Shown here piece after piece: positions 54,542-63,102 of a stretch of 64,000 nt of DNA. Source of the stretch: Thermoplasmatales archaeon BRNA1. Lineage in GTDB: Archaea > Thermoplasmatota > Thermoplasmata > Methanomassiliicoccales > Methanomethylophilaceae. The stretch's first letter is position 1, and every line of letters starts with the position of its first letter. Below the pieces are notes generated by a model. That model saw only the letters and a list, made by a program, of their open reading frames with translations. It was not told the DNA's origin and did not search any database. The translations under genes were made by a program, and so were the position numbers. The stretch covers positions 930,001 through 994,000 of the forward strand of contig CP002916.1 in assembly GCA_000350305.1 (NCBI GenBank). Reading direction: 5' to 3'.

Positions 54542-54614
54542 GTGGACGTGGTGTAGCTGGTTATCACTTAACCTTGCCAAGGTTAGAACTCGGGTTCGAA
54601 TCCCGGCGTCCGCA
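54542..54614 (+). tRNA. tRNA-Gly (GCC)
   Basis: 73 nt to the discriminator A. The acceptor stem GTGGACG pairs with CGTCCGC (one G-U). The anticodon stem TAACC/GGTTA encloses TTGCCAA with anticodon GCC. The T arm is TCGGGTTCGAATCCCGG. CCA is not encoded and no intron is present. Confidence 0.93.
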
Positions 54615-54987
54615 CCTCATACCTTTATCAGGCTCTTGATTTCAGCAGCATACATCTTATCCCGATAAGCCACTGAATTCGCAGGAAGAGATGACGGCTC
54701 CCGAAGGAGCCGGATTCCTTAGGGAAATCGGTCCTCGGCACCCCTTACGGGATGTCGATCACGATAGCAACCTCACGGGTCACAATCATCAAACGGAACG
54801 CGTGGTCCCGACATTTGGTGATGAACACCATCCTCTCACCCCATATCGGAAGCGGTTCCGCGCATGCCGGTGTTCGAGAAAGTTCGGCATGCGCGAATTT
54901 CCCGTTTCCGGCACTATCTTTTAGACACTGATGGTTTATCAAACGGACAGACTACAGTCAGTTTCCGAGAACACTGAAGAATGATGG
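54615..54987. other. Intergenic gap downstream of tRNA-Gly
   Basis: About 370 bases with no credible gene. A perfect 7-bp hairpin CGGCTCC-CGAA-GGAGCCG (54695-54712) followed by GATTCCTT could end the tRNA transcript or an unrecognised small RNA in 54615-54695. The rest shows nothing. Confidence 0.4.
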
Positions 54988-55005
54988 GCCCGGGTTTCCC
55001 CGGGC
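54988..55005 (-). terminator. Hairpin after DEAD-box helicase 2
   Basis: Minus strand GCCCGGG-GAAA-CCCGGGC with a GNRA tetraloop, 9 nt after the stop at 55015. Confidence 0.65.
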
Positions 55006-55014
55006 AAAGGAATT

Positions 55015-56826
55015 TCAGAGCCTCTTGTCGGAGAGGTTAGTGATGAGAACGCGGCGCTTGTCGTTGAAGGTCTGTCCGAAGACCTCGTCGACGACCTCCT
55101 GGGAGCGCCACCTCACGACCTGGACCCTGGACTTGTCGGCATACACATGAATGTTGCCGATGTCCTTGGGGGCGATACCTGCGACCCTGACGATGAACTT
55201 CGCCAGGTTGTCGACGGTGACGCCGTCGTTGGATCCGATGGAGAGCTCGAGACGGTCCATTGTCATGTCCTTCTCTGGGGCGGGCGCCCTGTCGATCTGG
55301 ACGTAAGCATGGAGGGGCCTGGGGTTCTTGGGAACGCCCTGGGGGGTGTAGACGAACCTCCCCCCGGTCTCCTGGACGGGCTCGGGCTTGGGCTCCTCCC
55401 TGGGCGGCTCTTTAACGACTTTCTTGACCTCTGGCTCTTTTACCCTGACGGGGGCCTTTGGCTCTTCCCTGGGCTGCTCCCTCTGGGCTTTCTTGGCCTT
55501 TCCCTTGACGGGCCTGTCGAGGGCTCCGGAGAGGGTACGGGCGGTCTTCTTCCTTCCTCCCTCCTCCGCTGCCTCCACGGTTTTCCTGAGCCTAGCGGCC
55601 TTCTCCGGGGCCTTGGCAGCGGTCTCCGCGGCAACCTTCTTAGCAGCGTTGCGCTGCTTGATCTCCTTGGCTCTCTTCTTGGGCTCCTCGACGGGCACGT
55701 ACTCGTACTTATCGGAAGTGAACGGGAGCTCGACGATGCGCCTGCCGACAGCCTTCTCGATGGCGTTCAGCTGCTTGATGTCGTCTTCGGTGACGAAGGT
55801 GATCGCCCTTCCGGTGTTCCCTGCTCTGCCGGTCCTTCCGATGCGGTGGATGTAGGTCTCGGGATCGACGGGGATATCGAAGTTCACCACCACATCGACG
55901 CCGTCGATGTCCAGTCCCCTGGATGCTACATCGCTGGCGATAAGGACCTTCAGGTCCCCGTCCTTGAACTCCTGGATGATGCGTTCGCGCTTGCTCTGCC
56001 CCACGTCGCCGTGGATCCCCTCGACGCTGTACTTGTCCCTCTTCATCTTGCGGGTGAGGAAGTCTACCTTGCGCTTGGTCCTGCAGAACACCATCATCTT
56101 CGGGTATCCGTCCTCGATGATGTGGATGAGCTCGTCCCTCTTGGAATCGCGGTTGGTCATGATGAAGTACTGCGCGGTCAGGTCCAGGGTGGGCTCGTCC
56201 TTGGAGACGAGGATCTCCCTGTAGTTGATCATGTACTTCACGGCCATTTTGCGGACGTCGTCCGGCATGGTGGCGGAGAACATCATCGTCTGCCTTTTCT
56301 TGGGGAGACGGTTGAGGATCATGTTGACGCTGGGTGCGAATCCCATGTCGAGCATCCTGTCCGCCTCATCGAGGACGACGATGGATATCTCCGAGAGGTT
56401 CACGGATTTGCGTTCGATGAGGTCCTTGAGCCTGCCGGGGGTGGCGACGATGACGTCGGCCCCCTTCTTGAGCTCCTTGACCTGGTTCTCAATGCTGACC
56501 CCTCCGTAGATGGGGAGGGACGTGTGCCTGCTGTACTTGGACAGCCTGTCGAGCTCCTCCGCGACCTGGGTCGCGAGCTCGCGGGTGGGCACGAGGATCA
56601 GCGAGGTGGGGCCGGCGGAACCGGCCTCCGTCCTGCTGAGTATGATCGAACCGTATGTCCCTGTCTTACCGGTCCCGGTCTGTGCCTGGGCGAAAAGGTC
56701 CTCGCCGTTGAGGCCGACGGGAATGGCAGCGGTCTGAACAGGGGTGGGTTCGGTCCATCCTGCGGATCTGACGGCCCTCAACACTTTCTCGGAGATGCCT
56801 AGATCCTCAAATCTGCCTGTCGTCAT
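55015..56826 (-). CDS. DEAD-box ATP-dependent RNA helicase with basic linker and DbpA-like RNA-binding domain
   Basis: 603 residues. Helicase core: [78 protein letters not shown] and [13 protein letters not shown]. After residue 385 there is about 120 residues of very basic low-complexity linker (KKRAKEIKQRNAAKKVAAETAAK...), then a Pro-rich stretch, then a C-terminal RNA-binding domain (RLELSIGSNDGVTVDNLAKFIVRVAGI). CsdA-like cold-shock or ribosome-assembly helicases have this layout. Second DEAD-box gene in the window. Confidence 0.92.
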   Translation of the reverse strand: MTTGRFEDLGISEKVLRAVRSAGWTEPTPVQTAAIPVGLNGEDLFAQAQTGTGKTGTYGSIILSRTEAGSAGPTSLILVPTRELATQVAEELDRLSKYSRHTSLPIYGGVSIENQVKELKKGADVIVATPGRLKDLIERKSVNLSEISIVVLDEADRMLDMGFAPSVNMILNRLPKKRQTMMFSATMPDDVRKMAVKYMINYREILVSKDEPTLDLTAQYFIMTNRDSKRDELIHIIEDGYPKMMVFCRTKRKVDFLTRKMKRDKYSVEGIHGDVGQSKRERIIQEFKDGDLKVLIASDVASRGLDIDGVDVVVNFDIPVDPETYIHRIGRTGRAGNTGRAITFVTEDDIKQLNAIEKAVGRRIVELPFTSDKYEYVPVEEPKKRAKEIKQRNAAKKVAAETAAKAPEKAARLRKTVEAAEEGGRKKTARTLSGALDRPVKGKAKKAQREQPREEPKAPVRVKEPEVKKVVKEPPREEPKPEPVQETGGRFVYTPQGVPKNPRPLHAYVQIDRAPAPEKDMTMDRLELSIGSNDGVTVDNLAKFIVRVAGIAPKDIGNIHVYADKSRVQVVRWRSQEVVDEVFGQTFNDKRRVLITNLSDKRL

Positions 56827-57000
56827 TTTCTGTTCACTGTTTGGGGTTTGTTGAATGGAAAACTAATCATACAACCGGCGACGGCCGCCGGCCACAGTAA
56901 TTTTCTGATGGGGGTGTATGATTGCAGGTATAAATACCCGCGCGCGCGGGAATATAAAGGCGGACTGCCCGAAATGAAAAGAGCCAGATCGTGAAAAGGT

Positions 57001-57016
57001 CCCGCCTTTCGGCGGG
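57001..57016 (-). terminator. Hairpin after ramA
   Basis: Minus strand CCCGCC-GAAA-GGCGGG with a GNRA tetraloop, 9 nt after the ramA stop, followed by ACCTTTTCAC. It closes the pyl-ramA transcript. Confidence 0.7.
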
Positions 57017-57025
57017 AAAGTGATT

Positions 57026-58654
57026 TCAGAGCTGGAGGACCAGGTTGTCCATGTGGAGGACATTCTTGGGGCATGCCCTCTCGCAGCGCCTGCATGCGGT
57101 TCCGGCACAGCGGTCGGACATGCAGTATGCGACGGACACGTCGCCCTCCTTCCTGATCTCGAGGGCCTGTTCGGGGCACTCCTTCATGCACTTCTTGCAG
57201 AAGACGCAGCCGTCGATCTCTCCCTTCAGGAAGGTTCCGGATGCAACGACCTTGACGGGGCACTTGTCAGTGTCGGGGAGGTCGGTCATGGACTTCCTCT
57301 CGACGGTGACCTTCCCCTGTGGCTCGGTCATAGCGGGGAGTCCGTACATCTCCAGCATCTCGTTGTACATGGACATGGGCATGCTGGAGCACCAGACGGA
57401 GTACTCGATGGAGTAGATGTTCTTGAAGACCTCGGAGGTTGCGAACATGCAGTGCTCGGCCTTCAGGGACTCGGCGAAGGACCTGAGGAAGTCCAGATCG
57501 ACCTTGTTCATAGCGATCCTGCGGGCCATCTCGATGGAGGTGTTTCCGAACTGGATGAGCTTGGTGGCTCCGGGAACCACCATTCCGATCTGCTGGGCCT
57601 TGATGGCGTCGACGTACAGTCCGGATGCCCCGGACATGTAGGCGGTCTTCACATCCCCGGTCCACATCCCTGCGGCGTTCAGGAGGGTGAGGAATCCCGC
57701 CCTCATGGCGCCGATGGCCTTTCCGGCCTCGTCCACGTCGTGGGAGGTGATGTCGATGCCGTTCTGAAGGTGGAGCCTTCCGTCCTCGGTCTTGATCTCG
57801 GGCGGGTTGATGATCCCCTTCTGGATACCGCAGTAGAGGGCGGCGACGGTTCCGGTTCCGGTGATCCCGATCGCGTCGACCTCTCCCTTCTTTACGGTCT
57901 TGCCGGTCATGGGGTCGATGAGGTCCCCGGTGCGGTCGATCATGTTGTCGTCGAGGACGGTGCACTGCCATCCCTCGTCGGTGATGTCGATGTCGGAGAT
58001 GGCTCCGGGGGCTGCTAGCATTCCCCTCTCGATCTCCTGTCCCTCCATGGCGGGTCCCGCCGCGGCGGAACCGGTGATGATCCTGCCGTCTCCGCAGATG
58101 AGCGCCATCTCGGCATTGGTTCCGTAGTCGACGACGAGGCAGGGCTCCTTGGACTTGTGGACGTTGGTCATCAGGAGCATCGCGATTGCGTCCGCTCCGA
58201 TCTCGTGCCTGACCGCGGGAGGAATGATGACCACGCATTCGGGGGATACGTCGGTGATGCCGACATCCTTGGCGGGGAGGACCACGCCGTCCCTCTTGGG
58301 GGGAACGACGCCGAGCCTGTCGAGCATGTTCTGTCCGGCGAATGCCAGATCCCTGATCTCGATGCCCTGGAAGAGGGACATCTGGAAGGTGTTTCCGCAC
58401 ACTCCGATGCGGACTACCTTGGAGAGGTCGACACCGAGGGCGTGGAAGAGCTGGTTGGCAGCGGTCCTGATGAGTCCGGTGGCGTTCTCCTCTCCGGATT
58501 TCATCGCGTAGTTGACGTGGTCGATGACGTTCATCCCGGGGATGGGGTGGCGCTGGGTGATGGCAGTCGCCACGGTCTCCTCGGTCTCGAGATCGATCGC
58601 CTGACAGCGGAGACCGCTGGTTCCAATGTCTAGTGCAATTCCGTATGTGGTCAT
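57026..58654 (-). CDS. ramA: Methylamine methyltransferase corrinoid protein reductive activase
   Basis: 542 residues. ATP-dependent activation of the Co(II) corrinoid protein of methylamine methyltransferases. The N-terminal ASKHA-type domain starts MTTYGIALDIGTSGLRCQAIDL, and ACLVVDYGTNAEMALICGDG is a second phosphate-binding loop. The C-terminus carries two cluster motifs, CVFCKKCMKECPEQALEI and CMSDRCAGTACRRCERACPKN. Start at ATG 58654 because GAGG lies 7 nt upstream; ATG 58660, which overlaps the pylD stop, is the alternative. It follows pylD directly, so it is probably co-transcribed with pyrrolysine synthesis. The known partner is MtmB/MtmC. Confidence 0.93.
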   Translation of the reverse strand: MTTYGIALDIGTSGLRCQAIDLETEETVATAITQRHPIPGMNVIDHVNYAMKSGEENATGLIRTAANQLFHALGVDLSKVVRIGVCGNTFQMSLFQGIEIRDLAFAGQNMLDRLGVVPPKRDGVVLPAKDVGITDVSPECVVIIPPAVRHEIGADAIAMLLMTNVHKSKEPCLVVDYGTNAEMALICGDGRIITGSAAAGPAMEGQEIERGMLAAPGAISDIDITDEGWQCTVLDDNMIDRTGDLIDPMTGKTVKKGEVDAIGITGTGTVAALYCGIQKGIINPPEIKTEDGRLHLQNGIDITSHDVDEAGKAIGAMRAGFLTLLNAAGMWTGDVKTAYMSGASGLYVDAIKAQQIGMVVPGATKLIQFGNTSIEMARRIAMNKVDLDFLRSFAESLKAEHCMFATSEVFKNIYSIEYSVWCSSMPMSMYNEMLEMYGLPAMTEPQGKVTVERKSMTDLPDTDKCPVKVVASGTFLKGEIDGCVFCKKCMKECPEQALEIRKEGDVSVAYCMSDRCAGTACRRCERACPKNVLHMDNLVLQL

Positions 58655-58656
58655 TT

Positions 58657-59493
58657 TCATTCCTCTTTCCTTAAGAAACAATCCTCGGGCAGGCTGAATG
58701 CGATTGCCTGCGCGACCATGGGCGCTGTGCCTATGGCAAGCGGATCGTGTATGAACTTGGCTTTCTTCAGAGTCTCCTCATCGTACACGTGGGGGATACC
58801 CGGCGTGGAGATGATTGCTCCCTCCCTCACGTACTGTCCCGGGATGGGCGACGGGGATGCATTCAACAGGAGATGGGCCGCGTATGTGGCCTCGTCGATA
58901 TCGTCTGCGACACATGTGCCAGGATTGGCTTTTGCGACTGCTTCCGCCTTCTCCTTGATGACGTCTCCGACGGTCACCCTTGCGCCTGCGGCGCGGAGAA
59001 GGGCGACCATGTTGCTGCCCACCCTTCCCGCTCCTCTGACGAACACGTCCTTGCCCTCCAGGCCGTCCGCGGCGCCCCTGAGGGCCTCCACGTATCCTGC
59101 CGCGGTGCAGTACGAGTTGTTGGAGTATTTCCCGGCGGCGACGCTGTACGCCATGTACTGCTCGTCGTCGGCCATGAGTATGATGTCGGCCCCGCGGTCG
59201 ATGGCCTCGCCGAATCCCCAGACATCCGTACGCTCGGTTACGAAGCACTCCATGCCCATGTCGCGGACGATGTCCGCCACACTCTTCGAGAATCCTCCGA
59301 TGACCCCGAGACCCGAGGTGATCGGAACAGACGCGGCCTTGTATTTCGTGATATCCACCTTGGTCGGATCCACACCTATGGCGCGGAACCCCAGGGTGCG
59401 GATGTCCATGCCTGTGGCGCCGATGAGATACTTGTCCAGGGCGCTGAGCTCGTCGGAGAGCCCGTCGATCATAGCGGGGGTGAGCCTGGTCAT
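58657..59493 (-). CDS. pylD: Pyrrolysine biosynthesis protein PylD
   Basis: 278 residues. NAD-dependent oxidative deamination and ring closure, the last step giving pyrrolysine from L-lysine-Ne-3R-methyl-D-ornithine. The Rossmann motif VRGAGRVGSNMVALLRAAGARVTVGD and the PylD region TSGLGVIGGFSKSVADI are clear. The C-terminal STPGIPHVYDEETLKKAKFIHDPLAIGTAPM is highly characteristic. It abuts pylC without a gap (pylC stop 59494, pylD ATG 59493). Confidence 0.95.
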   Translation of the reverse strand: MTRLTPAMIDGLSDELSALDKYLIGATGMDIRTLGFRAIGVDPTKVDITKYKAASVPITSGLGVIGGFSKSVADIVRDMGMECFVTERTDVWGFGEAIDRGADIILMADDEQYMAYSVAAGKYSNNSYCTAAGYVEALRGAADGLEGKDVFVRGAGRVGSNMVALLRAAGARVTVGDVIKEKAEAVAKANPGTCVADDIDEATYAAHLLLNASPSPIPGQYVREGAIISTPGIPHVYDEETLKKAKFIHDPLAIGTAPMVAQAIAFSLPEDCFLRKEE

Positions 59494-60654
59494 TCACACC
59501 ACCTTCGGGGTGCTGTCGATGAAGTCCTCGATCTCGCAGTCGCGGATGATCTCGTTGATGGCGTCCTTCCTCTTCCAGAAGAGCTCCTCCTTGTCCTTAC
59601 CGCTGTTGATCATGGTGACGTACCACTCGTTCTTGCCCGGCTCGTAGTCCGTGATCATCTCGTCGGCACCGAACATGCCGCGGAGGATCCGGGGGTGGTC
59701 CACGTGGGAGAACACCTTCTCTCCGCAGGATTTCATGACGGGTCCGTTGATGTGGAAGTGCTCGTATGAGGACCATCTGCGGGTGTTCTTAGCGCTGCTC
59801 TCCTGGCCGGATGCGGCGCGGTAGAGCTCGTCGAGGAGGTTGATGGACGTTCCCGCAAGGATACAGGCGGGGGTCTGGCTGGGGATCCTCGCATCGATCT
59901 CGAGTACGCGGAACCCGTTCTTGTCGCCGATAGCCTCCATGTCCATCAGTCCGTTGAGGTGGATCGCCTCGGCAACCTGTTTGATGCACATGCCGAAGCG
60001 GGTGTCCTCCTCGTCCGACAGTATGCCGGGCTGGCAGAGGACCTGTTTGCAGTCGTAGTTCTCGTCGAGGACGACCTCGGTGGTGATGTAGGCCTGGGCG
60101 GTCTTCCCGTTGCCGATGGTCTCGATGGAGAGGCTCTTCCCATGGACGAACTCCTGGATGACCGGGGTGTCGTTCAGGTCCTTGACCTTCTGGAGGGCCA
60201 TCTCCATCTCCTCCTCGTTGTTGACTTCGGACACCCCGACGCTGCCGCTCTGTCCGGAGGGCTTCACGATTATCGGGAAGCCGCACTCCGGATACGGCCT
60301 GGGAAGGGGAACCCCGAGGTCCGCCATGATCTGATTGGACCTCTCCTTGGAGCATGAGATATCATACGCGTTAAGATCGAAAAGGAACGGCCCGCCGAAG
60401 CCGGATTTCATGGAATCCAGTTTCTGAAGGGCGTCCAGATTCTCCAGCGCAGGTATGACGGCGTCGCAGTCGGAAAGGAGTTTCATAGCCTTCTCGGGCT
60501 CGGCAACGACATCTATAGTCGCCGAAGAATCCGAGATGCTGCGTGCGGGCGCGTCCTCTCTCCTGTCCAGAACGAAGGTCTCATAACCTGCCTTCTGGGC
60601 GAGATAAACGGCCTCAATACCCTGTAGGGCACCTCCCACTATCCCTAGTCTCAG
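59494..60654 (-). CDS. pylC: 3-methylornithine-L-lysine ligase PylC, probable CTG start
   Basis: About 386 residues. ATP-grasp ligase that joins 3-methyl-D-ornithine to lysine. Core motifs: VGGALQGIEAVYLAQKAG at the N-terminus; IVKPSGQSGSVGVSEV for ATP binding; VIQEFVHGKSLSIETIG; and FRVLEIDARIPSQTPACILAGTSINLL near the C-terminus. The usual start (GTG 60639) would cut off the first beta strand of the fold. A perfect GGAAGGAGGG Shine-Dalgarno site (60661-60670) sits 6 nt before CTG 60652-60654, giving MRLGIVGG, the normal PylC beginning. No ATG, GTG or TTG precedes it in frame. Confidence 0.9.
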   Translation of the reverse strand: MRLGIVGGALQGIEAVYLAQKAGYETFVLDRREDAPARSISDSSATIDVVAEPEKAMKLLSDCDAVIPALENLDALQKLDSMKSGFGGPFLFDLNAYDISCSKERSNQIMADLGVPLPRPYPECGFPIIVKPSGQSGSVGVSEVNNEEEMEMALQKVKDLNDTPVIQEFVHGKSLSIETIGNGKTAQAYITTEVVLDENYDCKQVLCQPGILSDEEDTRFGMCIKQVAEAIHLNGLMDMEAIGDKNGFRVLEIDARIPSQTPACILAGTSINLLDELYRAASGQESSAKNTRRWSSYEHFHINGPVMKSCGEKVFSHVDHPRILRGMFGADEMITDYEPGKNEWYVTMINSGKDKEELFWKRKDAINEIIRDCEIEDFIDSTPKVV

Positions 60655-60725
60655 TCTACTCCCTCCTTCCGACCATTGTAATCATTCCATATGGTTATAC
60701 TTAAGAAATTTCACATCTGGCACTG

Positions 60726-61547
60726 TCAGTTTATCTTCGCGCCGTTCAGGTAGCTGACGCTGGCTCCCGCCTTGCGGACGGTGCTGTACTTCTCCCTGAG
60801 TGCGAGAAGGCGCTCCAGGCCGAATCCCGCCCCGGACCACGGCTCGTGGACATCGTGAGCTGCATCCAGGTAGTGGGGTCCGACGGCTGCGGAGCAGACC
60901 TCCTGGCCGTTGATCTCCACATCGATTGTCTCCTTGTAGACGTCCGACTCCTCCTGGACAAGATCGTAATTCTCGAGACCCACGACCTTCATGACGACGT
61001 CGATGTACTTCTTCAGGGTCTCGATGGCATCCTCGTTGGGTCCCATGTCCACGAGGTTGAGCATGGTGAACTCCTCGAGATGCATCCCGGAGTGGGACTC
61101 CCTGCGGAAGCAGGGCCCCATCTCAAATATCTTCACGGGGCCGTCGGTGTGGTCGCGAAGGCTCCTCATGACAGAATAAAGCGAAGGTGCCAGCATGGGC
61201 CTGAGGGCCCTGTTGTCATCGATCCAGAACACCTGCTTGTAGAGGGGACGGCCAGGGGTGATGGTCATCCTGGTGAGGGCGTCCTTGGTGATCATGATAG
61301 GGGTGCGGACCTCTATGAATCCCTCGGCGGTGAGCGCCGCTGCGATGTCAGCCATGAGCCTGGTGAGGGCGGGCCTGTCGGGCTTTGAGAACATTGCCTG
61401 GATCTTGGCCTCGTTGTCCTTGGTGGCCGCCGACATGTCCCTGGAAAAAGCCTTGTCCCTGGCGGACGCATCGTCAAACTCGGCACCGGAGTAGTCACCG
61501 TTGCCATATTCCCTGAGTTTCTGAATCTGTGCATCGGTGTACTTCAT
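60726..61547 (-). CDS. pylS: Pyrrolysyl-tRNA synthetase, N-domain-less (deltaPylSn) class
   Basis: 273 residues. Class II synthetase that charges tRNA-Pyl with pyrrolysine. It starts directly with the catalytic region (MKYTDAQIQKLREYGNG) and lacks the PylSn tRNA-binding domain of Methanosarcina. The motif 2 region CFRRESHSGMHLEEFTMLNLVDMG and the motif 3 region GAGFGLERLLALREKYSTV are intact, and GPHYLDAAHD carries the active-site loop tyrosine. The deltaPylSn class is typical of Methanomassiliicoccales. It is 25 nt downstream of pylT and likely co-transcribed. Confidence 0.96.
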   Translation of the reverse strand: MKYTDAQIQKLREYGNGDYSGAEFDDASARDKAFSRDMSAATKDNEAKIQAMFSKPDRPALTRLMADIAAALTAEGFIEVRTPIMITKDALTRMTITPGRPLYKQVFWIDDNRALRPMLAPSLYSVMRSLRDHTDGPVKIFEMGPCFRRESHSGMHLEEFTMLNLVDMGPNEDAIETLKKYIDVVMKVVGLENYDLVQEESDVYKETIDVEINGQEVCSAAVGPHYLDAAHDVHEPWSGAGFGLERLLALREKYSTVRKAGASVSYLNGAKIN

Positions 61548-61572
61548 GATGACCCTTCGTGGATGAAATGAA

Positions 61573-61643
61573 TGGCGAGAGACCGGGGTGTCGATCCCCG
61601 CTGGCTAGGTTTTAGAGACCCGCTGATCGCCGGATCGTCCCCC
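61573..61643 (-). tRNA. pylT: tRNA-Pyl (CUA, amber suppressor)
   Basis: 71 nt with encoded CCA. Acceptor GGGGGAC pairs with GTCTCTC (two G-U). The D stem GATC/GATC has a very small loop, CGGC. The anticodon loop CTCTAAA presents CTA. The anticodon stem GCGGGT/ACCTAGC needs a bulged A, the broken stem known in Methanomassiliicoccales. Variable region 3-4 nt. T stem CGGGG/CCCCG with loop ATCGACA, which begins with A instead of the usual T54. A TATA-like CTTTTTAGG lies about 30-37 nt upstream. Confidence 0.95.
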
Positions 61644-61722
61644 ATTCAGTAATTGTATATGGTAGCGGTACCTAAAAAGGTTTCTTACCATAGCTGGATG
61701 TATGTGCCAGATTGTAGGGCCC

Positions 61723-63102
61723 TCATATTCTGAGACCGCACTTATTGAGGGTCTCGATGACTTTGTCGTAGATGTCCATGTACTCTTTGGACGGCGTCAC
61801 GGTTGTGACATCGTAGCAGTCCTGGAACCTCTTTCCCGGCGGGGGTCTTGCGAAATCCTTCTCGTAAAGACTGATGATGTTGTCAAGCACCGCGTTGGCC
61901 TCCCCGACATCCATTCCGGCAGCGGCGATGGCCGCTTCACCCATCATCCTGGCCTCCATCCCGGTGGTCTTGTCCTTTACGACCCCCTTCGCAGCGGCGG
62001 GACCGGATATGAGCTCCCTTCCAGAAACGGTGTCCGCTACCGCCTGTGCGGCGGTCTCCAGGAGGCACATCTCGGTGCAGGGGCCGGCCAGGGTGTAGTA
62101 CTGGTTACCCAGAAGGAGATCGGTATTGAGGTCTACGGCGGCCGCCACATGAGCCGCGATCTTCAGGGTCTCCCTAGTGGTGGTGGAACCCCATCTGATG
62201 TGGATGGGTCCGTCCAGGTGCAGGTCGCAGTCCATCATGCTGAAGGATGCCAGAGTACATGCGATGTCGCAGATCGCGGTCTCCTCCATCCCTCCGCTGT
62301 ATCCTCCGAAGATGGGCATCTGCTCGACCATGATGATGTCGCCGTTTGTCTTCCATCCGGCAATCATGTTCATCAGATTGGTGTCGATCTTCAGCTCGTT
62401 CAGCTGGGAGCACTCGTGGAGGTCCTCCTTGCGCATACCCCATTCGGTGAGATCTGCGCTGAGACGTCCCGCGGATGACAGCGGGGTCTCCGGGCCCTAG
62501 ATCCCCATCCCGGGGCGTCCGCATAGGGAACATGCTTCGCGTATGTGCCTGATCTCGGCAAGGGTGGCGCGGATCTCCCAGGGAGTGTTGGTCGAAGATG
62601 CCTGATGGCAGACGGTATCGAGGACGCCGCTGACGATGGTATCGACGACAGGCTCCTGTGCGTAGGACCGGATCATCTCGGAGAATATGTCCTCGGAAAC
62701 GGGGGCACCGGTAGGTCCGGCCTCGATTATCGGGGCCTTGGGGACGTTACCCTGTCTGGCCTCACAGACCACCATGTCCTTCCCGCTCCCCAGTCTGAGG
62801 CGCTTGGGGGCACGGCGGATCCCCTCGAGGATCTCGTCCTCGGTTAGATACAGGACCCTTCCGAGCGTGGTGTTGTAGAATCCGGTGGTAACGAGCATGT
62901 CCAGGCCTGCCTGGAACAGGCGATCGCAGAGGTCCTCGTCCTCCGGTACGATATCGTCGGTGAAGTTGATGTCGTATTTCTCCTTCATCGCCAGGGCGTT
63001 GGTGGGTACGGTAACGTAATCCCAGGCATCCTCGCGCACCTTTTTCCCGTTGTTGAAACGAGTATATGCATCGAAAATATCAACACATTTGGGCGCGGTC
63101 AT
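61723..63102 (-). CDS. mtmB: Monomethylamine methyltransferase MtmB with in-frame pyrrolysine (UAG) codon
   Basis: 459 residues when amber codon TAG (62499-62497) is read as pyrrolysine. It methylates the MtmC corrinoid protein from monomethylamine. The N-terminal half MTAPKCVDIFDAYTRFNNGKKV ends CGRPGMGI; then TAG at residue 202, the known Pyl202 of MtmB; then GPETPLSSAGRLSADLTEWGM. The core has DLLLGNQYYTLAGPCTEMCLLETAAQAV and the end has GKRFQDCYDV. Reading TAG as a stop would give two half proteins with no second start region. pylT and pylS lie immediately downstream. Confidence 0.95.

Noticed and set aside
54691-54924. Small open frame after tRNA-Gly
   Set aside because: Starts inside a hairpin and has random composition; no supporting signals.
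55147-56802. Open frame opposite the second DEAD-box helicase
   Set aside because: Antisense shadow of a conserved helicase; composition rich in Gly, Asp, Leu and His without domains.
62497-62499. mtmB split into two genes by a stop mutation
   Set aside because: The stop is at the known pyrrolysine site and the decoding genes are adjacent.
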